A stretch of 64,000 bases of DNA. It comes from Paenibacillus_AB hodogayensis (GTDB lineage: Bacteria > Bacillota > Bacilli > Paenibacillales > NBRC-103111). Made by a program: the position numbers and the translations under genes. Under the pieces are notes generated by a model. The model was not told the DNA's origin and did not search any database. It was given only the letters and a program-made list of their open reading frames with translations. The stretch spans positions 868,001 to 932,000 of the forward strand of contig NZ_BAAAYO010000010.1 of assembly GCF_039536325.1 (NCBI RefSeq). The letters are read 5' to 3'. Of the stretch, positions 9,803 through 19,112 are shown piece by piece (within the stretch, counting starts at the first letter, position 1; the number at the start of each line of letters is the position of its first letter).

Positions 9803-11884
9803 TCAATCCGCCGAAGCGTCCGGTCCTTGCAGGGCGGACAAAATGTCCCGCGCCAGCTTGTCCCCGATCCCGATCGGGCGGAAGTCCTCCACGGCGGCTT
9901 CCTTGATTTTTTTCAACGAGCCGAAATGCTTCAGCAGCTGCTTGCGCCGTTTCTCTCCGATACCCGGTATGGCGTCAAGCTGGGAGGCGACCATCGATTT
10001 GGCCCGCGTCTCGCGGTGGAACGTGATCGCGAAACGGTGCACCTCCTCCTGAATGCGCTGGAGCAAATAAAATTCCTGGCTGTCCCGCGGCAGCGGCACG
10101 ATTTCTGGCGGATCGCCCATCATGAGCTGCGCCGTCTTATGCTTCGCGTCCTTGACGAGACCGCAAACCGGGATATACAGTCCCAGCTCGTTCTCCAGCA
10201 CATCGAGAGCGGCCCCGATCTGCCCCTTCCCGCCGTCGATAACGATCAGGTCCGGCATCGGCAGCTGTTCCTTCAGCACGCGCTCGTACCGGCGGCGGAC
10301 GACCTCGCGCATCGTCTCGTAATCGTCGGGCCCTTGCACCGTGCGGATTTTGTACTTGCGGTATTCCTTTCGGTCCGGCTTGCCGTCGACGAACACGACC
10401 ATCGCCGATACCGGGTCCGTGCCTTGGATGTTCGAGTTGTCGAATGCCTCGATGCGGCGGATCGTGCCGGTGCCGATCCATTCGCCGAGACTTTCCACCG
10501 CCTTCACCGTACGCTCCTCGTCCCGCTCGATCAGCCGGAACTTCTCCTCGAGAGCGACCCGGGCGTTATCGCACGCCATGCCGACCAATTGCTTCTTCCG
10601 CCCGCGACGCGGGTGATGCACCTTGATCTTCAGCCAAGCCTCCAGCGATTCGGCCACCTCGTCGTCGGTCGTCCGTTCCTTGGCGAGCGGATCGGCCGCA
10701 ACCGCTGCGTCGGCGACGGCAAGCTCGCCTTCCGTTGGCAACGAGGCAGCCGTCGAGACGGTTTCGTGCGGTACAATACCGGTTGCCGAATCGGTCGGCG
10801 ATACCAATACTTCGGCAGCCTCCGACTCCGCTGCCACAGCCGCAAGCGGCTCATCGAGCCCGTCGAGCGAAGCCGCCGCCTGCAACCGGGCATCGGCTTG
10901 CGTCCGTCCGGAGCGTTCTTCCACCGACGGCAGGAAGATCTCCTTCGGCATAGCCGGGTTTTCGCTGTAATATTGCGTTACGAACGTAATGAAATCTTCG
11001 TATTCGTCGCCGTAATACGGAAAAAGCGACACGTGACGCTCGATCATTTTGCCATGGCGCATGTACAGGATTTGCACGCACATCCAGCCTTTATCCACCG
11101 TATAGCCGAATACGTCGCGGTCGACCGCATCCGCCATGTTGATCGTCTGCTTCTCCATCACCGCGTTGATGTTGACGATCTGGTCGCGCAGCTCCTTCGC
11201 CCGCTCGAAATTCAGCTCCTCGGCAGCAGCCTCCATCTTGCGAATCAGCTCGTCCTTGATCGCCTCGTGGCCCCCGTTCAGGAAGCGGGCAATCTCCGTG
11301 ACCATGCGCTCGTACTCGCCGGCCGGCACTTCGAATTCGCACGGAGCCACGCATTGCCCGAGATGATAATACAGGCAGACGCGGTCAGGCAGCGTCCGGC
11401 ACTTGCGCAGCGGGTACAGCCGGTCGAGCAGCTTCTTCGTCTGCTGGGCGGCGAAGGCGTTCGGATACGGGCCGAAATATTTGGCCTTGTCCTTGATCAC
11501 CTTGCGCGTCACTTCGAGGCGCGGATGAGCCTCTTGGGTGATTTTGATATACGGAAACGATTTATCATCCTTCAGCAGTACGTTATAACGCGGATAGTAT
11601 TGCTTGATCAGGTTGCACTCGAGGATGAGCGCCTCCATGTTGCTTGCTGTCACAATATATTCGAAATCGCATATTTCCGCGACAAGCCGCTGGGTTTTCC
11701 CGTCGTGGCTGCCGGAAAAATACGACCGCACGCGGTTTTTGAGCACCTTGGCCTTGCCGACATAAATAATCGTGCCGTCCCGGTTTTTCATCAGGTAACA
11801 ACCCGGCTTATCCGGCAGCAGAGCAAGCTTCCGCTTGATCGGCTCGGGCGTTTTGTCTCGTCCCCCGACGCGTTCCTCCGGCAT
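9803..11884 (-). CDS. uvrC: Excinuclease ABC subunit C, with long linker insert
   Basis: 693 residues; about 600 is usual. The start at 11884 follows GGGGAGG by 7 bases; an ATG 11 codons upstream has no such site. Order of domains: GIY-YIG nuclease (PGCYLMKNRDGTIIYVGKAK, 3' incision); cysteine-containing region (CVAPCEF); UVR motif for UvrB binding; RNase H-like domain (AFDNSNIQGTDPVSAMVVF, IDGGKGQ; 5' incision); C-terminal tandem HhH (IPGIGEKRRKQLLKHFGS). The protein acts with UvrAB in nucleotide excision repair. The oddity is about 80 Ala/Glu/Ser-rich residues (about 323-405) between the UVR motif and the RNase H-like domain, missing from typical UvrC. Confidence 0.95.
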   Translation of the reverse strand: MPEERVGGRDKTPEPIKRKLALLPDKPGCYLMKNRDGTIIYVGKAKVLKNRVRSYFSGSHDGKTQRLVAEICDFEYIVTASNMEALILECNLIKQYYPRYNVLLKDDKSFPYIKITQEAHPRLEVTRKVIKDKAKYFGPYPNAFAAQQTKKLLDRLYPLRKCRTLPDRVCLYYHLGQCVAPCEFEVPAGEYERMVTEIARFLNGGHEAIKDELIRKMEAAAEELNFERAKELRDQIVNINAVMEKQTINMADAVDRDVFGYTVDKGWMCVQILYMRHGKMIERHVSLFPYYGDEYEDFITFVTQYYSENPAMPKEIFLPSVEERSGRTQADARLQAAASLDGLDEPLAAVAAESEAAEVLVSPTDSATGIVPHETVSTAASLPTEGELAVADAAVAADPLAKERTTDDEVAESLEAWLKIKVHHPRRGRKKQLVGMACDNARVALEEKFRLIERDEERTVKAVESLGEWIGTGTIRRIEAFDNSNIQGTDPVSAMVVFVDGKPDRKEYRKYKIRTVQGPDDYETMREVVRRRYERVLKEQLPMPDLIVIDGGKGQIGAALDVLENELGLYIPVCGLVKDAKHKTAQLMMGDPPEIVPLPRDSQEFYLLQRIQEEVHRFAITFHRETRAKSMVASQLDAIPGIGEKRRKQLLKHFGSLKKIKEAAVEDFRPIGIGDKLARDILSALQGPDASAD

Positions 11885-11931
11885 GTTCCGTCCTCCCCTA
11901 CCTCTATATCCCGTCATTCGGTCCTATATAC

Positions 11932-11972
11932 AAAAAAAGCTCCGTATCGCCAAACGCGCGAAACCGAGCTTT
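11932..11972 (-). terminator. Terminator of trxA
   Basis: On the minus strand AAAGCTC and GAGCTTT arms are followed by a run of seven T. It lies between the trxA stop and the uvrC start. Confidence 0.75.
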
Positions 11973-12048
11973 CGTCGTTCTTTTATTATCATACGACGAG
12001 CGGGACCTTCTGCACAATCCCGCCCGCGTATGAATGATCGGCTGCCGC

Positions 12049-12366
12049 TTACAGGTGACGGCCGACTACGTTTTTCAAGGCGTCCTTAGGCTGGAAGCCG
12101 ACGATTTTGTCGACAGGCTGGCCGTCCTTGAACACGATCAAAGTCGGGATGCTCATGACGCCGAAGCGGGATGCGGACTCCGGATTGTCGTCCACGTTCA
12201 GCTTGGCGATTTTCAATTGCTCGCCGACTTCTTTATCCAGATCTTCCAATACCGGGGCGATCATTTTGCAAGGTCCGCACCACGGAGCCCAAAAGTCGAC
12301 AAGCACCGTTCCGCTGCCTTCGACTTCATTTTTAAAGGATTGATCGGATACCGTTACGATAGCCAT
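12049..12366 (-). CDS. trxA: Thioredoxin
   Basis: 105 residues, typical for a stand-alone thioredoxin. The active site is W-C30-G-P-C33, followed by the conserved cis-proline region MSIPTLIVF. It reduces protein disulfides in the cytosol using thioredoxin reductase and NADPH, and would also supply electrons to assimilatory sulfur enzymes. The ATG at 12366 is preceded by GGGAGG; the longer reading frame upstream has no support. It is followed by its own terminator and then uvrC on the same strand. A TATACT -10 candidate lies near 12436-12441. Confidence 0.97.
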   Translation of the reverse strand: MAIVTVSDQSFKNEVEGSGTVLVDFWAPWCGPCKMIAPVLEDLDKEVGEQLKIAKLNVDDNPESASRFGVMSIPTLIVFKDGQPVDKIVGFQPKDALKNVVGRHL

Positions 12367-12619
12367 AGGAATATCCTCCCTTTCACTAACAAAAAGTGTG
12401 TAGCTATATTTTAATCTATTTCGTCCAACATGTAAAGTATACCACAATTACGGTCCATTTCATAACTGAAAACATATTCCGTTCGCAAACGGCGTATACT
12501 AGTACAATGTCAGAGCTACTCCTGTGTATTCGGTCCATTTTACGGATACCGTTTAAGGTCCGACTTTGTACCAGGATTCGTGCCTGCCGCAAATGTTGAA
12601 GTTTTGTCACTTCTTTTCC

Positions 12620-12649
12620 TTTACAATCCATTCGGCGATTCGGTATACT
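12620..12649 (+). promoter_or_regulatory. Promoter of the YqzM-like gene
   Basis: -35 TTTACA (12620-12625), 18-base spacer, -10 TATACT (12644-12649), placed 38 bases before the start codon. Confidence 0.55.
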
Positions 12650-12687
12650 AAGCATAGCCTATTTTGTGAAGCACGGGGGGGACTCGC

Positions 12688-12819
12688 ATGACTGATCCTA
12701 GAATGCACGTCAACGAAGAACCGAGAAACGACTTTTTGGATGTTGCCATCGGGTTCGGCGCTACGTTCGGTTTTTTCTTTCTGGTCGCGCTTATCGCCAC
12801 CATCATTCAACTGTTCTGA
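12688..12819 (+). CDS. YqzM-like small membrane protein (43 aa)
   Basis: Short gene with a GGGGGGG ribosome binding site 6 bases before ATG, its own promoter and its own terminator. The product has a polar, charged N-terminus (about 18 residues) and one membrane segment (about 20-43, rich in Phe, Gly and Ile). Pattern (RNDFLDVAIGFGATFGFFF) resembles B. subtilis YqzM, a small membrane protein of unknown role. The family assignment rests on short similarity recalled from memory, so it is tentative. That it is a real gene is well supported by its signals. Confidence 0.7.
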   Translation: MTDPRMHVNEEPRNDFLDVAIGFGATFGFFFLVALIATIIQLF

Positions 12820-12852
12820 TTCGCCGCGGCCTCGAGCCGCCGTACGCGGGAC

Positions 12853-12886
12853 AAGCCTTTCCGTTTAAGACGGGGAGGCTTTTTTT
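12853..12886 (+). terminator. Terminator after the YqzM-like gene
   Basis: Arms AAGCCT and AGGCTT followed by a seven-T run. Confidence 0.8.
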
Positions 12887-12971
12887 GTTGTTGCGTTTCA
12901 TTCCCTCCTATAGTAAATTTTAGTTAACCGATATGATAAATCGGATTTAAATACCGGGAGGCTTGACATTC

Positions 12972-13913
12972 ATGGCTAAAATCGCCCGCAACTTGACCGA
13001 TCTGATCGGCAACACCCCCTTGCTGGAGCTGGTCAATTTCAACAAACAGACGAAGGCGGGAGCGACGCTGATCGCCAAGCTGGAATATTTCAATCCGGCC
13101 GGCAGCGTGAAGGACCGCATCGGCTTCGCCATGATCAAAGACGCGGAGGAGCGCGGTCTCCTGCACAAAGATTCGGTCATCATCGAGCCGACCAGCGGCA
13201 ATACCGGCGTAGCGCTTGCTTTCGCGGCTGCGGCGCTCGGCTACAAGCTGGTTATCACGCTGCCGGAAAGCTTCAGCATCGAACGCCGCAAGCTGCTGCT
13301 CGCCCTTGGCGCCGAGCTGGTACTGACTCCGGCCGGGGACGGCATGCCCGGCGCGATCCGCAAAGCCGAGGAGCTGGCGGCGACGATTCCCAACTCGTTC
13401 ATCCCGCAGCAGTTTACGAACCCGGCCAATCCGGCCATTCACCGCAAGACGACGGCGGAAGAAATATGGCGCGACACCGACGGAGCGGTCGATATTTTCG
13501 TCGGCGGGGTCGGCACGGGCGGCACGATTACCGGGGTCGGCGAAGTGCTGAAGGAGCGCAAGCCGTCGGTTCAGATCATCGCTGTGGAGCCGTCCGGCTC
13601 GCCCGTTCTGTCCGGAGGCGCCCGGGGTCCGCATAAAATCCAAGGCATCGGCGCCGGCTTCGTGCCAGGCAACTTTAACCGGGATACGGTCGACGAGATT
13701 TTCCCCGTCAAAAACGAGGACGCGCTCGAGACGTCGCGGCTGCTCGCCCGCAACGAAGGTTTGGTCGTCGGCATCTCCTCCGGCGCGGCGGCTTACGCGG
13801 CCCTGCAGCTGGCCAACCGTCCGGAAAACGCCGGCAAGACGATCGTCGTACTGCTGCCCGACACCGGCGAACGCTATTTGTCGACCGAACTGTTCCCTGT
13901 GGAACATATTTAA
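12972..13913 (+). CDS. cysK: Cysteine synthase A (O-acetylserine sulfhydrylase)
   Basis: 313 residues, standard length. It makes L-cysteine from O-acetyl-L-serine and sulfide with pyridoxal phosphate. PLP lysine is K47 in NPAGSVKDR; the substrate loop TSGNTG is at 74-79; the phosphate-binding GTGGT follows near residue 180. The ATG at 12972 is 10 bases after GGGAGG; a TTG three codons upstream is too close to that site. It is convergent with the dehydrogenase gene that follows. It is the natural sink for sulfide derived from the sulfite that the neighbouring monooxygenases should release. Confidence 0.96.
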   Translation: MAKIARNLTDLIGNTPLLELVNFNKQTKAGATLIAKLEYFNPAGSVKDRIGFAMIKDAEERGLLHKDSVIIEPTSGNTGVALAFAAAALGYKLVITLPESFSIERRKLLLALGAELVLTPAGDGMPGAIRKAEELAATIPNSFIPQQFTNPANPAIHRKTTAEEIWRDTDGAVDIFVGGVGTGGTITGVGEVLKERKPSVQIIAVEPSGSPVLSGGARGPHKIQGIGAGFVPGNFNRDTVDEIFPVKNEDALETSRLLARNEGLVVGISSGAAAYAALQLANRPENAGKTIVVLLPDTGERYLSTELFPVEHI

Positions 13914-13981
13914 CGATTTCTCCCTCGATCGGCGGGCAGGGGACGGCAGAGCGACGCGGCAGAATCCGATTCGCAAGAAGC

Positions 13982-15064
13982 TCAGCTTTCTCCGAGCCTT
14001 GCCGTTACGGCAGCCGTAAACTCCGCAGTCGTCGCCGTCCCCCCGAGATCGGCCGTGCGCACGCCATCGCGTATGGCGGCGTACACCGCCCGCTCGGTCA
14101 CATCCCCGAGCTCCCTCAGCCTTCGATCGGCATGCCGATCCCCCAGCCAGTCCAGCAGCAGCGCGGCCGACAGCAGAAGACCGGCCGGGTTGGCCGCATT
14201 CCTCCCGGCAATGTCGGGAGCCGAGCCGTGCGCCGCCTGCGCCATCGCATAGTCGCTGCCCGCGTTAAGCGAAGGAGCGAGTCCGATGCTGCCGACCAGT
14301 TCGCCAGCCAGATCGGATAAAATATCCCCGAACAGGTTCGTCGTGACGATCACGTCGAACTCTTCCGCCCGGCGCACCAGAAGGGCCGAAGCCGCATCGA
14401 TATGGTAGTCGTTCACCCGCACCTCCGGATACTGCCGGGCCACCTCGTAGCAGCAGTCCAGGAACAGGCCGTAGCCGCGCTTGATGACATTCGCTTTGTG
14501 AACGATCGATACCAGCTTGCGGCGCCTTACGGCCTCCCGGAAAGCCGCATGGGCGATACGCTCCGACGCTTTCCTCGTAAAGACGCCGGCCGTCACGACC
14601 ACATCGGGCGTAACGTGCCATTCCCCGTCGCCGCCGAACAAGTTCCGGTCGGCGTAGAAGCCTTCCGTGTTCTCGCGAACGATAACCAGATCGGCTTGCC
14701 GCGCGACGCTTGCGATTCCGGCGATCGACCGGTTCGGGCGGATGTTCGCATACAAGTCGAAGCCGTGGCGGAGCTCCGCGCTCGGATTGCGCTCGTGCCG
14801 CAGCTCCGGCGGATAGGACGCGGAATCGTGCGGTCCCATGATCCAGCCGCTGCACTCCCGAAGCGTCTCCTTGACGAAAGCCGGCAGCGCCTCGCCGTAG
14901 CGCGCTATGGCCGTCTGCCCCATCGGCAGCCGCACCCAGCGGAGCAGAGCCGAGCCGCTATGACGCTGCGCCGCCCCCAGCACCTCCACAACCGAAGCCG
15001 TTATTTCCGGGCCGATCCCGTCTCCCGACAGTAAACCTATCGCATAAGCACCCATAACATCCAT
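13982..15064 (-). CDS. Isocitrate/isopropylmalate dehydrogenase family protein
   Basis: About 360 residues. The family fold is clear: GLLSGDGIGPEI at the N-terminus, NADLVIVRENTEG-like substrate/Mg motif (ADLVIVRENTEGFYADR), VHKANVIKRGYGLF with the catalytic Lys, IDAASALLV and TTNLFGDILSDLAGELVGS with the metal-binding Asp residues, and AHGSAPDIAGRNAANP near the NAD site. Such enzymes oxidatively decarboxylate 2-hydroxy acids with NAD(P)+. Sequence alone does not separate 3-isopropylmalate, tartrate/malate or homoisocitrate activity. No leuB neighbours are present, and its place beside monooxygenases argues against a plain leucine role. The start is ATG at 15064 or the in-frame ATG at 15055. 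Confidence 0.8.
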   Translation of the reverse strand: MDVMGAYAIGLLSGDGIGPEITASVVEVLGAAQRHSGSALLRWVRLPMGQTAIARYGEALPAFVKETLRECSGWIMGPHDSASYPPELRHERNPSAELRHGFDLYANIRPNRSIAGIASVARQADLVIVRENTEGFYADRNLFGGDGEWHVTPDVVVTAGVFTRKASERIAHAAFREAVRRRKLVSIVHKANVIKRGYGLFLDCCYEVARQYPEVRVNDYHIDAASALLVRRAEEFDVIVTTNLFGDILSDLAGELVGSIGLAPSLNAGSDYAMAQAAHGSAPDIAGRNAANPAGLLLSAALLLDWLGDRHADRRLRELGDVTERAVYAAIRDGVRTADLGGTATTAEFTAAVTARLGES

Positions 15065-15098
15065 CCCTTCTCTTCCTCTGCGACAAAAGACAAAGCAA

Positions 15099-15142
15099 AA
15101 GCATTCCGCCGGGCCCTGTCGAACGGGACCGGGCGGAATGCT
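15099..15142 (-). terminator. Terminator between monooxygenase and dehydrogenase genes
   Basis: Strong hairpin AAGCATTCCGCC / GGCGGAATGCTT with a T-rich tract (TTTTGCTTTG) on the minus strand. It should end most transcripts from the monooxygenase genes before the dehydrogenase gene. Confidence 0.75.
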
Positions 15143-15158
15143 TGCCTCAACCGCCTTG

Positions 15159-16493
15159 TTACCGGGCGGCCGGGATAACGCGATACCGGTTTTCCGGACG
15201 CTTCAACCCAAGGTTCTCGCGAAGCGTCGCGCCTTCGTACTCCGTCCGGAACAGGCCGCGGTTTTGCAGCTCCGGCACGACCTTGTCCACGAACCGCTCC
15301 AGACCGCTCGGGTAAAGCTGCGGCATCACATTGAAGCCGTCCGATGCCCGGCTGCGGAACCATTGCTCGATCACGTCGGCCAATTGAATCGCGGTGCCCG
15401 TAAAGGTCAGGTGCCCCCGCCCTCCGGCGAGACGATTGATCAATTGCCGGAAAGTCAGCCCTTCGTTGCGGATCAGGTCGAGGATGAGCTGGTGACGGCT
15501 TTTGCTGCCGTTGACGGTCTCGATCCCCTTCGCCTCCTCGAACGCGTGCACCGGAATCGGACCGTCGACCGGGTAGCCGGTCAGATCGACGCCGAATCGC
15601 TCGGACAGCCGTTCGACCGCAGCTTCCGCTTCGGTATAGGCGTTCAGCTGGTCCTCGAGATCCTGCGCCTCCGCAGCCGTATCGGCGACGATCGGGCAAA
15701 GTCCCGGCAAGACGATTAATTCGTCCGCAGTCCGCCCGTATTTCGCCAGTCTCGCTTTCACGTCGGCATAGAACGACTGCCCTTCCGCCAGCGTCGGCTG
15801 GGCCGTGAAGATCACCTCGGCAGTCGCCGCGGCAAGCTCCCTGCCGTTATCCGATGAGCCCGCCTGCACGAGCACCGGATAGCCTTGCGGCGGACGCGGA
15901 ATGTTCAGATGCCCTCGGACCTTGTAGACGCTGCCTTCGAAATGGATATCGTGCAGCTTCGCGGCATCGATCTGCACCCCGGATTGCTTGTCGGCGATAA
16001 AAGCGTCCTCTTCCCAGCTATCCCAAAGACGCTTCGTCACCTCCACGAATTCCGTCGCGTATTCGTACCGCTTCGAATGCTCCAGATGGGACTCTCTGCC
16101 GAAATTGAAGGCGGTCTCGTCGGTATGTCCGGTGACGATGTTCCACCCGGCCCGCCCCCCGCTAATATGATCGAGCGAGGAAAATTTGCGGGCCACATGA
16201 TACGGCTCGTTATAGGTCGTACCCACCGTGCCGATCAGCCCGATGTGCTCGGTGACGGCGGCCAAGGCCGAAAGCAGCGTGAACGGCTCCAGCCTTCTCC
16301 CCGTGCCGACGTAGCCGTCCGCCATAAACACCGAATCGAGCAAGCCCCGTTCTGCGGTCAGCGCCAGTTGCTTGTAATAATCGAATTGAAAGCCGCGCTC
16401 GGGCGTCGTCTCGGGATGTCTCCAGGCCGCAGCGTGATGGCCTGCGCCGCGCAAAAACACGTTCAAATGCACCTTGCGTTCGGATGTGCCCAT
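15159..16493 (-). CDS. LLM class flavin-dependent monooxygenase, NtaA/SnaA/DszA family (copy 1)
   Basis: 444 residues, the usual NtaA/DszA size. TIM-barrel flavin enzyme that uses FMNH2 and O2. Recognised by LNVFLRGAGHHAAAWRHP at the N-terminus, RGLLDSVFMADGY, GRAGWNIVTGH, the IPRPPQGYPVLVQAGSS motif and the C-terminal ELQNRGLFRTEYEG motif shared by all four copies in this window. Relatives cleave C-S bonds in dibenzothiophene sulfone or C-N bonds in aminopolycarboxylates. AAGGAA precedes the ATG. It lies 18 bases after the SsuD-like gene, so probably in one operon. No flavin reductase is nearby. Confidence 0.88.
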   Translation of the reverse strand: MGTSERKVHLNVFLRGAGHHAAAWRHPETTPERGFQFDYYKQLALTAERGLLDSVFMADGYVGTGRRLEPFTLLSALAAVTEHIGLIGTVGTTYNEPYHVARKFSSLDHISGGRAGWNIVTGHTDETAFNFGRESHLEHSKRYEYATEFVEVTKRLWDSWEEDAFIADKQSGVQIDAAKLHDIHFEGSVYKVRGHLNIPRPPQGYPVLVQAGSSDNGRELAAATAEVIFTAQPTLAEGQSFYADVKARLAKYGRTADELIVLPGLCPIVADTAAEAQDLEDQLNAYTEAEAAVERLSERFGVDLTGYPVDGPIPVHAFEEAKGIETVNGSKSRHQLILDLIRNEGLTFRQLINRLAGGRGHLTFTGTAIQLADVIEQWFRSRASDGFNVMPQLYPSGLERFVDKVVPELQNRGLFRTEYEGATLRENLGLKRPENRYRVIPAAR

Positions 16494-16511
16494 TTGCGAT
16501 TCCTTCTTTCC

Positions 16512-17708
16512 TTATTCGTGCGCAAAAGCCGCCGTTTTGCTCCGTTCCGCCAGCTTGCGGCGTACGGCTGGGATCAGCGACCGGCCGGAAATGCTCGCTT
16601 CCTCCAGATTCGGATAGCCCGACAATATAAACGACGATATGCCGATATCGACATATTCGATCAGCCGGTCGGCTACCTGATCCGGCGTGCCGACAAACGC
16701 CATCGCTCCGCCGCCGCGGATGATCGACAGACCGGCCCAGAAGTTCGGCCCGATGACGTAATCGTTGGCGGCCGCCTGCTCGCGCACCTGATTTTGCCGC
16801 TGCTGCCCGATCGACAGCGCTCCCGCGTGACGGACGGCCTGCTGCTCCTTCACCTGCGGATCGACCTTGCTGATGATCGAGCGAGCCGCCTCCCACGCTT
16901 CCTCCTCCGTCTCGCGAATGACGACCTGCGCGCGCAGCCCGTAACGAATCGTCCGGTCCACGCCCTGATCGCGCTTCAGCTCCTCCCGGTATTGCTCCAC
17001 CTCGGCGATCTGCTCCTTGATCCAGTCGAGCGGCTCCGCCCACATCAAATAGACGTCGGCGATTTCTGCCGCTGTCCGCTTGGCCGCCGTCGAGCTGCCG
17101 CCGAAATAAAACGGCGGATGCGGCCTTTGCACCGTCGGCGGATAGCTGACCCCGCCCTCGATCGTAAAATATTTGCCGTTCACGTTGACCGGCTCGATCG
17201 CGTTGGCGTCGGCATGCTCGGCCAGCGCCCGTTCGCTTGGCGCGCCATGGGAGTTGATCCACAGCTGGCGGACGATTTTAATATATTCCAGCGTCCGCTC
17301 GTAGCGGGCGTCCTTGTCGAAGGCGAGCGGGTCGCCCATCGACCGCATATCCTCCGGGGAGCTGCCGGTCACGATATTGATCAGCGCGCGGCCGCCCGTC
17401 GCTTCGTCGAGCGTCGCCCCGATGCGTGCGGCGAGCCCCGGGGCGATCAGCCCCGGACGCATCGCCACAAGCGGCTTGAACGTCTTCGTATGCGCCGCGA
17501 GCGTCGCCCCGATAATCCAGGCGTCCGCGCATTCCCCTCCCGTCGGAATAAGCGCGAACGTATAGCCGGCCTCCTCGACCGCCTGGGCGACGCGGATCAA
17601 GTAAGCCGTATCGACGACGCGCTCCGGCTTCACGCCGATGTAAGGCCCGTCTCCCCGCGTCGGCATATACCAGCCGAATTCGGGCTCGATCGGATGTTGA
17701 TAAGACAT
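16512..17708 (-). CDS. SsuD-like FMN-dependent alkanesulfonate monooxygenase
   Basis: 398 residues from the ATG at 17708 (AAAGGAG upstream; a GTG four codons earlier overlaps that site). LLM-family barrel of the SsuD type: EFGWYMPTRGDGPYIG, FALIPTGGECADAWIIG, RPGLIAPGLAARI, GRALINIVTGSSPEDMRSMG, FYFGGSSTAAKR and FILSGYPNLEEA. Known SsuD enzymes release sulfite from alkanesulfonates using FMNH2 and O2; the sulfoquinovose monooxygenase SmoC is of the same type. It sits between NtaA-type copies 1 and 2. Substrate is unknown. Confidence 0.85.
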   Translation of the reverse strand: MSYQHPIEPEFGWYMPTRGDGPYIGVKPERVVDTAYLIRVAQAVEEAGYTFALIPTGGECADAWIIGATLAAHTKTFKPLVAMRPGLIAPGLAARIGATLDEATGGRALINIVTGSSPEDMRSMGDPLAFDKDARYERTLEYIKIVRQLWINSHGAPSERALAEHADANAIEPVNVNGKYFTIEGGVSYPPTVQRPHPPFYFGGSSTAAKRTAAEIADVYLMWAEPLDWIKEQIAEVEQYREELKRDQGVDRTIRYGLRAQVVIRETEEEAWEAARSIISKVDPQVKEQQAVRHAGALSIGQQRQNQVREQAAANDYVIGPNFWAGLSIIRGGGAMAFVGTPDQVADRLIEYVDIGISSFILSGYPNLEEASISGRSLIPAVRRKLAERSKTAAFAHE

Positions 17709-17783
17709 GGTGCTTGCCACTCCTTTATTCGATGATGAATGTTCGGTGATGAGGAATAGTCGCCCCCGCTCCGGTCGCAGCCG

Positions 17784-19112
17784 TTACTGGGCGGCGGCGG
17801 TATGGCGCGTATTGGCCGGACGGGCCAGACCGAGACGGTCGCGCAGCGTGCCGCCTTCGTAGGCGGTGCGGAACAGGCCGCGGTTTTGCAGTTCCGGAAT
17901 AAGCTTGTCGGCGATAATCTCGAGCCCGCTCGGGAACAGCTGCGGCAGCAGATTGAAGCCGTCGGCCGCCTCGCTGCGGAACCAGTTCTCGATAAAATCG
18001 GCCGCTTGGACGACCGAACCCGTAAAGGTGACGTGTCCGTGTCCCCCGGCGCTGCGGTTGACGAACTGACGGATCGTCATGTTGTCGCGGACCGCCGCGT
18101 CGACGACAGCCTCGTGGCGGCTCGAAATGCCCTGCTTGATCGAGCCGTATGGCTTCGATTTGTCGACCGGCACCGGCCCGTCAAGCGGATAGTCGGCCAG
18201 ATCGACGGTGAAGTAATGGGACAAGTGACGAAGCGCCGCCTCCTTGTCGAGCAGCCCGAACAGCTCCTCCTCCAGCTCCTTCGCCTCCGCTTCGGTATCC
18301 GCGATAATAGGGGCCAGCCCCGGCAAAATCACCAGCTCGTCGCGGCTGCGGCCGTACTTGGCGAGCCGGCCCTTGACGTCAGCATAGAAGGCGCGGCCGG
18401 CGGCCAACGTCTGCTGCGCCGTAAACACGACCTCGGCGGTCTTCGCCGCCAGCTCCTTGCCCGCCTCCGAGGAGCCGGCCTGCACGAGCACCGGATACCC
18501 TTGCGGCGGGCGGGGAATGTTGAGCGGCCCTTTCACCGCGTATTTGCTCCCCTTGAAGTTGATTTCGTGCACCTTGCCCGGGGCGTATTGGCGGCCTCCC
18601 TGCTTGTCGAACAGCAGCGCGTCATCCTCCCAGCTGTCCCACAGCTGCTTCACGACCTCGACGAATTCCTCGCCGGTCTCGTAGCGCACATCCAGCTCGG
18701 GATGCTCCTCCATGCTGAAGTTATGGGCCGCCGAGCCGGCTCCGGTGACGATGTTCCAGCCCGCCCTTCCGCCGCTGATATGGTCCAGCGAAGCAAACTG
18801 GCGGGCGATGTGGAACGGCTCGTTGTACACCGTCCCGACCGTGGCGATCAGGCCGATATGCTCGGTCGCCGCGGCCAGCGCCGACAATTGGGTGAACGGC
18901 TCCAGCTTGCTGCCTCTGCCCGAATACCCGTCGGCGAGAAACACCGAATCGAGCAGGCCGCGCTCAGCAATACGCGTCAAAGCGATCAAATAATCGATAT
19001 CGTGCTCCAGCTCGGGATGCGCGTCCGGATGACGCCACGAGCCCGCATGGTGACCCGTTACCCGCAAAAATACGTTCAAATGCACATGACGGTCCCGACG
19101 GCTGCCGCTCAT
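17784..19112 (-). CDS. LLM class flavin-dependent monooxygenase, NtaA/SnaA/DszA family (copy 2)
   Basis: 442 residues with the same motif set as copy 1 (LNVFLRVTGHHAGSWRHP, GRAGWNIVTGAG, ELQNRGLFRTAYEG). The ATG at 19112 follows GGGAGG and overlaps the stop of the upstream copy by four bases (ATGA), so the two are translationally coupled. The close similarity of neighbouring copies suggests tandem duplication followed by divergence, perhaps to widen substrate range. Acts in the cytosol and needs reduced FMN from a reductase encoded elsewhere. Confidence 0.88.
   Translation of the reverse strand: MSGSRRDRHVHLNVFLRVTGHHAGSWRHPDAHPELEHDIDYLIALTRIAERGLLDSVFLADGYSGRGSKLEPFTQLSALAAATEHIGLIATVGTVYNEPFHIARQFASLDHISGGRAGWNIVTGAGSAAHNFSMEEHPELDVRYETGEEFVEVVKQLWDSWEDDALLFDKQGGRQYAPGKVHEINFKGSKYAVKGPLNIPRPPQGYPVLVQAGSSEAGKELAAKTAEVVFTAQQTLAAGRAFYADVKGRLAKYGRSRDELVILPGLAPIIADTEAEAKELEEELFGLLDKEAALRHLSHYFTVDLADYPLDGPVPVDKSKPYGSIKQGISSRHEAVVDAAVRDNMTIRQFVNRSAGGHGHVTFTGSVVQAADFIENWFRSEAADGFNLLPQLFPSGLEIIADKLIPELQNRGLFRTAYEGGTLRDRLGLARPANTRHTAAAQ

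Noticed and set aside
9182..12037. Plus-strand open frame of 951 codons
   Set aside because: Antisense to uvrC, with the CPBP gene at its left end. Composition is Arg/Leu/His-rich as usual for shadows of GC-rich genes.
15885..17735. Plus-strand open frame of 616 codons
   Set aside because: Antisense to two monooxygenase genes with clear family motifs; no coding signals of its own.
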